From Acanthaster planci (taxonomy: Eukaryota > Echinodermata > Asteroidea > Valvatida > Acanthasteridae), in the NCBI RefSeq assembly GCF_001949145.1, contig NW_019091395.1, forward strand, positions 349,106-413,105: a stretch of 64,000 bases of DNA. The letters run 5' to 3'. The notes beneath the pieces are model-generated. The model made no database searches. It was not told the DNA's origin and worked only from the letters and a program-made list of their open reading frames with translations. Each line of letters opens with the position of its first letter. Position 1 is the first letter of the stretch. Of the stretch, positions 48,120-61,300 are shown piece by piece. The translations under genes and the position numbers were made by a program.

Positions 48120-49283
48120 AAGTGCTTCGAAGTCCAGGTTCGACAAATGAGGAAGGGCAAGCTAGCTAGTGAATGGTGGAGTTGAAAATGTCCACTGAAT
48201 GTAGGCCTGCTGTGTATAATGCACAGTCAGATCGCTGAACCAAAAACAAGGCCTGACGTTTTTTGGGCCAAGTGACACAATGTTTACCACGTTAAACTTG
48301 TAGAAATGTAGCCTAACTGCGCAAGGATGGCTCGAGTGTAAGTGAAGACTTTAATGAAGGTTTAACCTTCTCAAGCAAAATAATTAAAGTTAGCCTACGT
48401 GTCAATGTTTTTGCGGTCGCGTGACGGAAACTGATATAGCCTTGGTGCGTGATGGTACATGGTATAGGCTCAGGCATAGGCTCCTGCGAGTACACTTTTC
48501 GCATTTTGCATGCACAGTTCCGGTTCCCGCGATTTGCAGTTGTAGGTCACCGAAGGTCAACACTAGCAGTTCGGGTAGCCAATCAAGTTGCCCAAAAGTT
48601 TTGTGAATTTTTGCATTTTACTATGGACGGCCAACCGTAAAAAATAAAAGAAGTGAAATGTGTTGCTAATGGTTAAAAACAAATAGCCCCCAATTTCACA
48701 GTCGACAATCCAAAGAATAAAGGCCATATGCGTGGGTGATCCAGTTGGGAAGCCTGTTCAATTTTAATTAGTTCCTGGAAATTTATATGTATGACCATGT
48801 ATGAACAATACGAATGGTTGTCTCTTCCAACAATGCGAAATTATCCGCTATTTATTGACCTAGGCGCCAAGGTTGCGCCACAAATAAATCCTGGAATTGT
48901 GCTACTCCATGCTTGACAAAACGGTAGCTTTTATGGTCAGCTTTGAATGGAAATTGTTATCATGACTCATTACTGTTGATCTACAGATACGAGAACTAGT
49001 GGACAGTGATTGCCGATTTCAAACCGAGAAGGATCAAATTTAAACAGCTTAAAATAAAGTGATGTCAGCAAGTTTGGGGCCCTGCCGTGCATAGGTTAAG
49101 CAAGGAAGAAAACAAAGCAGATTTCATAACCACCTGCAGCAACACCTTGGTCTCGACATTTGGCGATTGTTTTTGACGTCACACTGATCCTTCAATTTTT
49201 TTCTTACAAAATAATGGACAGGCATAAAATCGGGCGTTTCAGCGGAATCTTTGTGCTTGTAGGCCTGTGGATGCCGTGCAAAC

Positions 49284-51340
49284 ATGAACTTGGTCGCTGT
49301 GGTTGCCCTGACTTTTAGTCTTACCTTAACTGCTATCAAAGGTAAGAAAGTTGACTTTCTGTGCATGGAAAGAAGAATGACTATACAAAATGTTGCATCG
49401 ACGGCTTCCTAAATGCCACTTGTAATAATATCTTTCTCTGCTGTCTGTATACCAATTTTGGTTGAAAAGGACCATTAAAAAATATTCTAGAGTGTTAATA
49501 AAGTGTTCCACAATTTGATGGTCATTTTAAATCTTCCTTTGGCCGTGCTGTTGTCTCCGTATTCATTCTGTCACTTCTGATTTTTTGATTTTTTTTCCTG
49601 CAGCCAATGACACTATATGCTACCTCGGCCAAGAACCCAGAGCTGATTCTACGGGTTTACTATGGTATCTCACCGTGGCACGCCCAACCGAGTGCACGGT
49701 TTATCGCTGGGGCGGCTTCAACGCGCAGACGCTCCTTACCACGCTGCGATACTCGACAACTATTGGCGGTGACCGAGAGGCGTCCAACCTGTGGGCCTCA
49801 AAGGATGGTATGTTGCCATAAAAATTCTACTGAGGCCTACTGTAATACCTTATTAATAAATGCGTAAAACTGCTCGTAGGACTACTTAAAATAAGTGTGT
49901 GATGCTTTACGCAATAATTTTTTCGAAGCTGCCTTGGAAGTAATTAGTATACTTGACATTTCCAGTTAGTCCAACTTTATACCTTGTAAACCGTGCCAAG
50001 CCAAAAACAGAATTGGTTATCATTTCCAAGAAATTTTCCCAGTATTTCATCCTACGCATGAAAAATGTCTTTTGAAAAGAAGTTTCACATTAAATTGTTG
50101 TTCATCATAATATAAGTTATAAGCTAAATGATCTCTGTAGTGACCCATTGCATCACGAAAAACTGCCCCCTACGATATGAATTCGATGTTAAAAAACGCC
50201 CCTCGCACTTCATTGTTACACTATCTACATATACATCGATAAAACAGTGTTCGTCACATAATATACATCTGACGGGGTGTACAGGCCTTCTAACCTTAAG
50301 GCATTCATTCGGAATTGTGTTTTTTTTGGGGGGGGGGATATGAAATTATTCATGTTGGTTCGTCAATTTTCATGTTCATGTAAGCAACCTTTGCCAACGA
50401 AAATCACAGGCGCATGCGTTTATATTTCACCACAGAAAGGTCCATCTACCGTCGTAGAACGAGGCCCTGTACTTCAATCGACACACACTCTGGAGAGTGG
50501 TTTGGTCCGTACCCTAACCAAAGCCATTTCAGCTCGTCTTTCGATCAATTCGCATTCGCTGTGGAGACGTCTGATCATTTCACGGTACGCTTCTCTACTA
50601 TCATTGGCAGCAAAGTATACATCGGTGAGTTTCGTGTACAAGGCTCATGTTTTCTGCTGAGGGTTTAACTTCATTTTTCAATAATGAAATTATATACAAA
50701 AACCATTTAGTGAAATGTATGCGAGACGATGCAAGACATAATGCATAGTTATGCGCGGTGATAATGGACGGACACACTCAGAGAGTCCCTGTATGTTGTT
50801 TATTTTTCCGAAGAGTTTTAGTGGAAGTATAGTGTTGGGTCCCATGTGATCGCAATATGTGTACAATGTTTGACGTATAATTTTATGTAATTCACTGTGA
50901 TAGTGCCCTCCCTTGATGCATACCAGCCCTAAAGGCCGCGATTCGACTTGGAACCTACACCATACTGAAAGCTTATTTAATTCAAGAACTGGATTTGACT
51001 TGTAACCAAATTCTCCGCTAAAATCCAAATTGAACCTGTACAAAAATCCGATGATAAAGTAAATTTTTGTGGTACATTACTCTAAGCTGTCAGCGAATTA
51101 CAGTCTGTGATCTACCAAAGTAGCTGGAGAGCGTTTGATGAAAAACTTGCACAAGGAGTCGGTGGGCAATTCCCCGGCCTGTTCTGGGTCGAGTGCGGTG
51201 ACGGTAAGCTTGATGTGAGAGGGGATGGAAACCAGCAGACGTCCTTCCTTCATCTGGAGGACGATAGTGGTCTTCTTCGTAACATCTCGCACGTTGAGTT
51301 GTCGGGTCCGGCCAAGTGGCAGATCTTTAGCCCATGTTAG
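49284..51340 (+). CDS. Small secreted protein, possibly Methyltransf_FA-like
   Basis: Exon 1 (49284-49341) encodes a hydrophobic leader MNLVAVVALTFSLTLTAI, a likely signal peptide. Exon 2 (49604-49807) and exon 3 (50436-50624) join it in frame: NDTICYLGQEP, then WYLTVARPTECTVYRWGG, then SGEWFGPYPNQ and FAFAVETSDHFTVRF. The last exon (51104-51340) reads SVIYQSSWRAFDEK, FPGLFWVECGDGKLDVRGDG, VELSGPAKWQIFSPC and stops. Exon 3 (donor gtgagt at 50625) is out of phase with the last exon, so a small exon is probably missing between them, or a weaker donor (AAA|gtatac, 50616) is used. The end resembles farnesoic acid O-methyltransferase-like (Methyltransf_FA) domains, where a tryptophan-rich end follows an FW..W/G strand. 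That domain call is inference. About 215-220 residues, several cysteines. Confidence 0.65.
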
Positions 51341-54300
51341 CTGTGGCGTGTCAGCACGTCTGGGGTCGTTTTAGTACCTTTTGATGTAGGGTCGAGGGCA
51401 AATCCCCGATAAACATCGCTGTCCACTCACTAAAGTGAAGTTTCTGCACTCCTCGCAACATCTTGCATTAAGATAATAACCATTAGAATATTTGTTATGT
51501 TCATTGAAAAAGGGCAGGTAAATGTTATGCGGGCTAAAATGAACGGCCGGCCTTGTTAAATTATTATATGGGCATCATGAACGTACATAACATACGAAGT
51601 GTGGGTATTATTGTGATTTTGATATAGTCATCCTCGATATACGATAAAAACCGGTTTCGGTCTCATAACGACGTGTCAGCTTCTTATGAACGAGAAATCT
51701 AATGCAGTTCAAGAGATGCAAAAAGTATGGTGATCTTTTCTTTAGACGTCCAAATGGTTAGACATTTTTGTGGTATTTTACCGGTACCAAAATGTAGAAT
51801 TGTATTTCTTCAACAAAATATCTTGTAAGACTTCTATGTTAAAGTAACACGTATTCGTGACAACAGTTTGACAATCAGCGTACAATGCTGAGACATGCGC
51901 ATTGTGGATTGAGACAGTGCAGTTTTCAGCAGGTCAAGATCTTACATGACACCGATTAAGAAGCCAGTAGCACTGAACTTACGCGTCGGGTTTTCTTATC
52001 TCAAATCATCCTTCCTGTGTACTCTAATAATACATGGAGTTTTTGGTTATTGTAGAATGCTTGTTTGTGTTTTGTTTCAGTCTTAGACTACTATGGGTCT
52101 ATTTTATTATATGTATGAATCGTTGACAGAATCAAACTTCACATTGGCAATTTGTAATCTGATAAGTCCACGGGCGGAGGGGATCGGGGATATCCCCCAC
52201 CCCCACTTTTGACGGGGGGGGGGTACCAATACAATCACCCCCTACACACACACTTCAAGTTTTAAGTCACTGACTATGCGCCACGCTGAAATCACCCCCA
52301 CCCCTATATTTGACCAGAAATATCCGCCCATGGATTAGTTTCATTCTAAACGGTAACGGTGTTACTGGTGTGTATCACTGATCATGCTGTATATTTAAAA
52401 GCATTTGAAAATCCAGAAGAAATGCTACCAGGGCCGCTGTAGAGTTTATACACGGTAGCCATCTTCCCGGTCGGTGTTTTTGCTCCATTGGGATAAACAT
52501 GAGTAGACCGTTTGGGCATCCCCTCCCGAAGCACTAACTGGGAAGATGGCTGACCTCCATAACCTCCACAAGTTAATACGATTCTGGGAAATTTTTCTTT
52601 TCAATATTTGTGTCGGACGCACTCCATCGAATACGGTGTTTAGGTTTCTTCTTTGTCGAGCAAGCCGGAAACATTGGAAACAAGAGGCAAGGATTAAAGA
52701 TTTCCACTGTACTTTCAAATAACTGAATATACAGTAAGGCAGTAGAAAAAAAAAGACAACATCCAGAATTGAAGTTGTTAAATGTAAAAACGAAGCAGGG
52801 GGAGGAAAATATTGAAAGTGGTCATTAAAAAGGATGAATGTACCTTAACACTGGAACTGCTATTTCTTTGGACTGAAGTTTTGACCGCTTTCGAACAGAC
52901 TATTCAAGGAACCAAAAATAATCCTGCGTGCGCAATGTTACGCTAGGGAGGGGACATAATTAATTGGGAGTCGGAGAAGGGCGGATCGGAAGTGGAGCGG
53001 GAACACAGAAGCCAATCCAACGCCCCAAAAGGGATTTTTTTCCAAAAATAATGAAAACAGGCGATTTGTTTAATGCTCCATTTCCTTTCCTCCCAAAAGT
53101 GTGAAGGCCCCCAAATTTACCCCCATTCCTCAGAAAGGGTGTAAGTCACACCGAAAAGAAACTCCAAATTCCTCCACCCCCGCAACAAAATGGCAAAATT
53201 GATTATAGATCCGCATCCAGTTTTCTGTAGGCCTAAACCAGCGTCTTAGACATTCGTTCAAACCCAAGGTCAGCGCTAAAATAAACAATCCCAAGCGAGC
53301 CAAACGCGTCTCAAAATATTCATAAGCATTTAACTTTATTGTTCTGATGTGCCCCCTAGCTAGTGCTAAAAGGTTACGTGAAAAGAAATCTAAATTTTTG
53401 CCCCCCCTCCTCAAAGTGTCCCCCTAAAAAATAGGTTTGGATCCTCTCTGATATTTTGTGTTGAGCTACATGGATTACAACTTTTCATATTAAACCCAGC
53501 AATGCTGCTTCGTCTGCTCAGAAAAGCCACTTACAATAAATTACGGCATTTCATTTTTGAAAAAGTAGGGCCTAACTCTCAATCTCGACGAGTGGATTAA
53601 TGTGTGGCAGAGAAATATTAAATCTTTTGCTATTTCTCTCTCCTTTTACAATGAGAAATCAATTTCATTGTCCTTAAAGTCTGAATTGGATCACAACTGC
53701 CTAAGGAAAAATCATTATGAAGCCGAGAGATTCTCGCCCTTGACGGAGTTATTAACCTGCTTCTCGTTTAATAGCCGTGGACCTTGAAGTCTAAATCAAG
53801 CAGGACAGACACTGTGTAATTTGGGTTTTTCAATAAACCAAGATCATTCGGGAACAAAGCATGCGTGCGAATCAGCGTAGGGCTGGCCCGCGCTACGCTA
53901 CCAGTGAAGACCACAGAATTGTATTAAATTGCAACGGGTAGACGTCGCACACGCTTCTCTAGTTCGAATATTATCATTTTTCGTGGATGGTGGTACCACC
54001 ACAGAAATTATAACGCGCCTTTACAATGTATCTGGGTACCATACATCCAAGCTCAGAGGAAATTGAAGCATCAGTGATCTCCATGAGTTTTGATATAGCT
54101 GCATTGAGTCTACTGTAAATATAAATTAATATCGCGTTTGCCGACATAGATTAACACCCATTTATACAATACCCATTTCTTGTGCTCAATGTTATCCTTG
54201 AAATTGTTTAACATATCCTGAAATCAGCCACATCCTGACGAAAAAAAAATCCTGAAATTGGACAAAAATCTCTATAAATCTCATCCCTGAACCAAGTTTA

Positions 54301-57300
54301 AAAAATAATAATAAAATAAATAATGCAGTGACTACACCTTCATACAGGCTTGGTTTATTCTCTATGGCTCTTGAACGTAACGGTACACTATTCAACAGTC
54401 GCTATACACTGTAATTATTTCTTCATATCACACGATTCTAACCATGTTCTAATTTACGTAGATTCATTCAACTTTTAACCACTCATGAAACATTCCTTTG
54501 CAATCCTTGTCCAGACGTAATGAAAAGGGTTCTTTTTCAAAAGCTTGGGGTTTTCACGCACAACGAAATTTGTTACCTCGGAAAAAAATCTAACGTTAAA
54601 ACTTATAAATTAAAAGAACATTTATCAACATATATTCACGCATTTTCTCAATGACTGCTGAGTTGACTCACAGAATTAATCAACAGTGGACGAGGCCATC
54701 TGCAGTTGTTCCCGGTAGTCAAATTTGGGCGCAGTCCAACAAACTTTTGCTTGCATATTGCCACTTTCTTCCCTGGTGCCCACTGCCGAGCATAATGGTA
54801 CCCATCCAAGGCACATACATTCCCACAAGTGTTTAATCTCCCTGGGTTATATTACATCGTCTTTGAGCACAAATTAAAATTTGACAGATCATATTAATTT
54901 ATGTAAATCAAAGGGCAGAGAATGTATTTGTAGTACATAAAACACAACCAAAGTAGTCCTTATTTTAACGCCATAAAAAAGCTCCAATCCACAACATTCC
55001 TCATTTTCTGTTCGAACATTTCACATCATGCGATGTACGCAACTGTTGCTCGGCCTCCCCGTTGGAGTGAACTGTATGTTGACAAAATCGGCATTACTCG
55101 CCATGTACTTCGTGATCGCTGGTTACTGTGCAGTTAGCTTCCACCAATCACTGCTAGCAAGCTTCATGCATAAACAGCAGCTGTGCTTATTAACATAAAA
55201 GTAACAGCTGACCAACTACATGTATTCATGAAATACTACAGATTATTATCTGATAAAAAGTAATCACGATACACTTCGATACGTCAATGTCTTTGTTACA
55301 TACAGAAATGTCGCAGAAAAGCAGGGCATGTGTAATTTCATTTCTGTCTTCTTTTGTAGCTAAACAAAATCTAAATTGCCACGAATTTGAAATCCGAAAT
55401 GAAAAATAATTTGAGCCGATCAACAAAGTAGGGGCCTAACTTACAAATTCATATAGCAAAAGCTGAAAAAGGAAAATAAGCGAAAGATAAAATGTCAAGG
55501 TAAAATGGTAGCAGAAACAAAAGCAAAAATATAGTTTTCTTAAAATGAAAGAGGCGTCGGTAGAGGTATCTGACTAAGTTCTTTACATGCAGTTACAGAC
55601 TAGGGGAAGTCTAGGCTCCAAGCCAAATGTCGCAATTCAATCAAATTCCAAAATGTCACCCAATCCTGACCTCCAACACGGCGGTTAACTTTGAAAAATG
55701 AATCGCTAAAAAATGAGGTGGGCTAGCTCAAACTATAATGAATACTGATGAATACTACATGACCCACTGCCCAACTATATCACAGTGTACTCTGATCATT
55801 TCTCCACTCTGTCCACATTACCCATTGGTCAAATTATGCTATAGGCTATTTATTTATTTATTTATTCCACTTCCAACAGCGACCAATCGCCAACCCCCCC
55901 CCCAAAAAAAGGAACCCTCCCATAACTATTACCTTCAATGCACACTTTTTTCTACTACGAAGAACCAGGCATATTTTACTGGGTGAGTTTCAACAGAAAA
56001 AAATCTCCCCCGCCGTTAGTTTATGGTAATTCCAGAAATTAGGGGTCCATTTTTTTCGTGTCCCAGTCACATCTGACTTGATTTTGTAAGTTCAGACCAC
56101 ACTTTCTAATCTCCACAAGTGATGGAATTAATGCAAATTACCTGCTAACTAAATAGCAATAGTTTGAAATCAATTCCGGTGATATTTCCATGTCAAATAA
56201 CAAAGGTCAGATGTAACAGGGACATGAAAATGTCACACTTTTGGACCCCTCATGTCTGGAATTACCCTTATACGCTGTATTGCCACAAAAGCCTTAACTT
56301 CAGTTTGCATCTTACTACCACAGGCTTGAGTTCAGTGTCTCAATTTCATGAAATCAACCGAATTCTGTGGACGTAACAGCACTGGAACAAGTCATAAAAT
56401 TATTCCTCAAAATGCAAGTCTTGCATTTCATAATCCACTGTGTTAACAAATACACACGACATGGGCATGCACTTTGTCTATACAGGTCTCAAAAAAAAAA
56501 CACCATTATGTATTACACTACAAATGCACATGTACGTAAACAATTTAAAGTGGGCTAATAAATTAAAACTTTAACATATATAAGAGGAAAGTATATGCAC
56601 ACTTATCTCTTGTTACACTGAGCTGTTTAAAATCGGCATTTTAATTTTTTCGTCTTTGTTTTAAAATGGTTACTGGTTAAATAACATCACAAAATTTAAT
56701 GTATAGTATTACAAGCAATACGACTCATAAATATTCATGAGCATGGATACTCATTGGTTAGAATGAAGCATTAAGTCACAAATGTGTAAAATGTGCTAGT
56801 ATTAGAGCTACTGAAGGCTACAACTGTACACAGCTATTAATATTAAACCAACAAAAGAACTAGCCACTCCCAAGGAGTCTCATGAATATTCAACACATTG
56901 ATATAAATAGTTTACTTTCTAAAAGTAGTAACACGTCCAAAACAGGGCAATGGCCCGGCCCACTCAATTTTTTTGTATCAAAAACTCCTCACAGAAACCT
57001 CCAGGAACAAATTCCCTCGAGAACTGAGAACAGCCCATGACAACAGACTCCATGGCAAAAAACCTGCCATGGTAAATATCATGACATAATGCCATAGCAA
57101 ATCCCACTGCCCTCCAAAAAAAGGCAAAAAAAAAACCTATGGCTAAAAAACACTCAAGGCAAAAATCCCGAGATCAATCCCCATGACCTGAGAAACAAGC
57201 ACCTCTGAATTGCACTCCTGAAGGAGTCAATCAACTCAAAAATGTAGTGTATCTGCCAGCATTTTCCTGTTAAAAAAGAACTTTCCTTGCAACAGTTTAA

Positions 57301-58367
57301 GCTCAGTCAATTGAAGAATTTGAGATAATGCTTGTACGTAAAAACAGACAGCGTCGGTGGAGTATGCATGGAACAAAGATCGACAGAAACATCACTGAAC
57401 ACCAGAATGGTCTGACATCAAAGGAACTTGACCAAAGGCGAGCCGTTTTCTTCTGAACTCGAACCCAAATTACTCTCTACTTTCTTGGCTACAGGAGCAA
57501 CTCTACTGGTGAAACAGGCCGGGGATTAAGGTTATTGAAAACCAAGCACACTCCTGAAAAACAATCATCAAAGCAAAGAGAAAAATCAGTCGCAACGGGG
57601 ATCATAGATTCAATGATGCACGGTGTTTTCCGGAACTGTGCCGCACCAGGGCACTTTTCCATTTGAAATGCAAAGATAACTTTTCCCACTTCAATGGGTT
57701 TTAGTCTCACGTTTTCACAATGAATGATACTGTTGTCTATGTTTGAAGTTAGGGCAATATAAGTCTTTCTTCATGAATGCCGGACCCAACTTGACTTGGA
57801 TGCTCCATTACAAAAGCAATAAGCCTTTTACGAGTTAAATTTGAATAAAATCTGGTACACTTGGGTTCTTTAAACTCACGTGAACCTAACTTGAATTCTC
57901 CAAACCAAAGAGACTAAATGCAAGCTTTTGCATAGCGACCACCATCTCTGGAATGGACTGGTTCCTTATCCATTGACAACAGTGTATTGTTGCAAGGCGT
58001 CTCTTATGTAACTAAGCAAAAGCTTGCCCCGAATCACGACGTATAGCAACAGTGTCTTTAGTCTGGGGAATTCAAATTGTTACGTTTCTATGCAATCAGA
58101 TAACACCATGTACCAGATTTTATTCAAATTTAACTTGCAAGTGGCTTACTGTGCGAGGAGAATGTGGAGAAAGTTGAAACTACTTTGTTGCACCTCAAGT
58201 GACAAGGTGCCAACTACAATGGCTGGGTTGGGTACTTGTAGACTTTATTCCTTGCGAAGAGCTAACGACGAGGGGCGGATTGAGGGGGTGGGGCATGGGA
58301 ATGGCCAAGGAAGTAGGGTTCAAAGCCGCCTCACCTGTGAGAACAGCACATGGTGCTAATGCGGCTC
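51341..58367. other. Seven-kilobase stretch without a recognisable gene
   Basis: AT-rich sequence with short homopolymer and C-rich tracts (for example 52190-52225, and TATT repeats near 55850). Open frames are short, lack family motifs and do not link through splice sites. The part next to 58368 may be the troponin I 3' UTR. No tRNA, tandem array or inverted repeat of note was seen. Confidence 0.45.
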
Positions 58368-61300
58368 CTAGTTGGTGACTTCGTGCTTCTTCAGGCTCTC
58401 GCGGAAATCTTGATGCTGATGCTGTTGCAAGGACAGGAAAGGGAAACAAACTCTTTGATTGATACGGTATAAAGTGGGCGGTGTAGGACTGATGGATGGT
58501 GCTGTAAGAGTTGCTGCTCTCAATACCCAATGCAGTGCAAAGTACTGGAACAAGTGGAATGAATAAAACAGCACTTAAACGATCACCAATAGAACCAGTG
58601 TTGTTGTAGAGTGCATCACAAGTCCTTTTACAAGACCAGTCATACTTGACTGGGTGAACGATGACAATGGTTCACAGTTCATTTGAAAAGCTTGTGACTT
58701 GGTTTTTAAGACTACACGACTTGGGATAAACTTGCAGGGACTTGTGGTGGACTTGGCTACAACAGCATTTTGGACAAATAGAAAGATCCAACTACAAACC
58801 TGGTCAGTTTTAGAAACCTTTTCGACCTTCTTCAATGTGGGCTTGACGCTAGGGGAAAATAGGAAGACAAGTGTCAGTGAAAAAAAAATTTCAAAAGGGT
58901 AAAAAAAAAAGCGAAACATCAAACACTTGGGCTCTCTTTCATGTCACGCAGTGTTGAGGAACGGGCATTGTATTGTCTGTGGCTTTCTGTCTGTTGTAGA
59001 CTTATGGTACAAACCCAAAGCCATAGCCACTTCAGATGCAGCCTGGAATGAGAGATTATGTCCCATACTAAGATTTCTCACACCCAAACGATGGGACTTT
59101 TGCGATGAAGCTCCCCTTAGCCATTGAATGAATCCACTTCCACCTTCAAAGGTTCACAGCCACTTTCTTCGGCCTCGGCAAAATCTCAAGTACTACAGCT
59201 GCAGCAAGTGAGGTCAGAAAGCGCAACAAGCTGCATTAACCCTCCTATGCTGAAGTCACTCTTTGGGTCACTTGGTAAAGGTCTCAAAGAAGCACAGCTG
59301 TGTCGTGTTGTGCACTGCACCAACTGTCCCTCACAGGAATATCAGATTGCACTTTTGTGCTGCCCAACAACTGCGCTTCACTGTTTCGTGTGCATAATTG
59401 TGCAGTAAACCAAATGCAGTGAAGAGGACTGCACAGAAGACCCTGGGTCATTTTGTGCAGGCAACCAACTATGTACACACTGAACCTGTGCATGTTTGTG
59501 TTCCATGTAGAAAACACATGCAAGAGAGTGACTGTGGGCACGCGTGCATATTTGTGCTGTAAAACCAAAGGAGGGTTAAAAGGCCCACCCCCGTGTGATA
59601 CTTACAATTTACCCTTGATTTCCATTGCCCTTCTGTTCAACTCTGCAATCTGGAGGGATGAGAGAACAGAAATGGACGCATGGATTTCTTTGGTTGCCAG
59701 AACTTGTGTCCAGTCCCAGTCAGTGAAACTGCCAAACTGAACAAACTCCACTCTGAGTGCTGGACACGAGTCATTCAGCACAGCTAGAAATGATCAAGCC
59801 GTAGCCCCGTTATTCCCACTCAAGACCTTTACCCTCTTAAGCCTCAAATGTGCTGATTTTGTACCATGAACTACATCTCACAAGTCTGGTGTTCAAAGAA
59901 ACAAGGAATCTCTTATGCGAACCCAGTGACTTCCATTATGATGCATCAGACACACCAAGCATCAGTCCTGGCATGACTGGTGTGATGTTTTTGGAAAGAA
60001 TACCTAGTCTTCAAAGTCTTATTCTTCAAAGTCAACGTGTTATTAACGAATTCCCCGTGTGCCTCAAATGCTGTCAAACCATTTCAGAAGGTAGCAGAGA
60101 ATTTGGGAGAGGGGGTACCGCATTATGTTTTTCTCTGTAGTCAACACAGTTTGCATGGTGTAGCCAGAACTGAAAGAAAAAATAATGGGTGACGGCCCTA
60201 GGCAAATGCCCTTCAATTCTCATAGTAATGAACCTTTCACTTTCAAGGATAACAAGCAGGACAAAGCAAAGAAAATGATAAAAAGATGAATGGAGATGAA
60301 AATCACCAATTTGCTCGAGGAAAAACAACCCAAAATTGACCCCTTCCCATTGTTGCTTATCAGCTCTTAACTGGGCCAATTTCATAGAACTGTTTAAGCA
60401 CAAAATTTGCTTAAGCAAGAAAAAAACTTGCTTAATAAACAAAGGTTACCAGCTAAAACTCTGATTGTCATGCTGACCAAAAAACAAGCTAAATACAATC
60501 CAAAAAAAATAAACATCACATGGAGTTTTGGCTGGTTACCTGATTTATCAAGTAAGGTTTTCTCACGCTTAAGCAATTATGTGCTTAAGCAGCTCTATGA
60601 GATTGGCTGCAGCTGAAGAGCTCTTTATTCCCCCACCCTGGGGAAAAATCCCAGCCATGCAATTGGCATTATACTTGTGAAAAAGGTTAAAGACTTCCCG
60701 CTGTTTTATTCTGCAACAATCTTTTAGAGGTCTTTGATCAAAAGTGGTTCTGACAGTCACGCACACTCATTTTGCACGACTGGGTGAGGTGGAAGTTTTC
60801 ACACAACGCCAAGCTGGCTGTTTTGCAAATATCGTCCCAACGGCAACCGCTCGGTAACTGGTGGTGAACTTACGTCAACGTCGCGATCGCGGATCTCTAC
60901 CTCCAGGTCGTACTTGTCGCTCTCAGCCTGCATGAGCTGGTCGTGCAGCCGCTCGCACAGGGAGCGCAGGTCCCGCTGGCTCATGCCCTCCACGCTGACC
61001 ATCTTGACGTTGTCGGTGATGAACTGGGCCTTCTCAGCCGCTGTCTCATCTGCCTCTTTCTTGAGGTCCTCACCAGCCTTCTTCATCATCATGGACTGGA
61101 AGGCCAAAAAAAGGGAGGGTGGAAGGGGGGCAGCAGTGCAGAAAACAAGGAACAGTAAGATAAGTGGACTTGTGTTCAAGTGAGTAAAATCAGTGTCCCA
61201 TTTCTAGGGGCAAGACTCAAGGATCGGGAAAAATGCCACACATCACGCAGCCCCGGGGTTGCAACATTGACATGTAAAAGCTGGGACTGTTCTGGACCTT

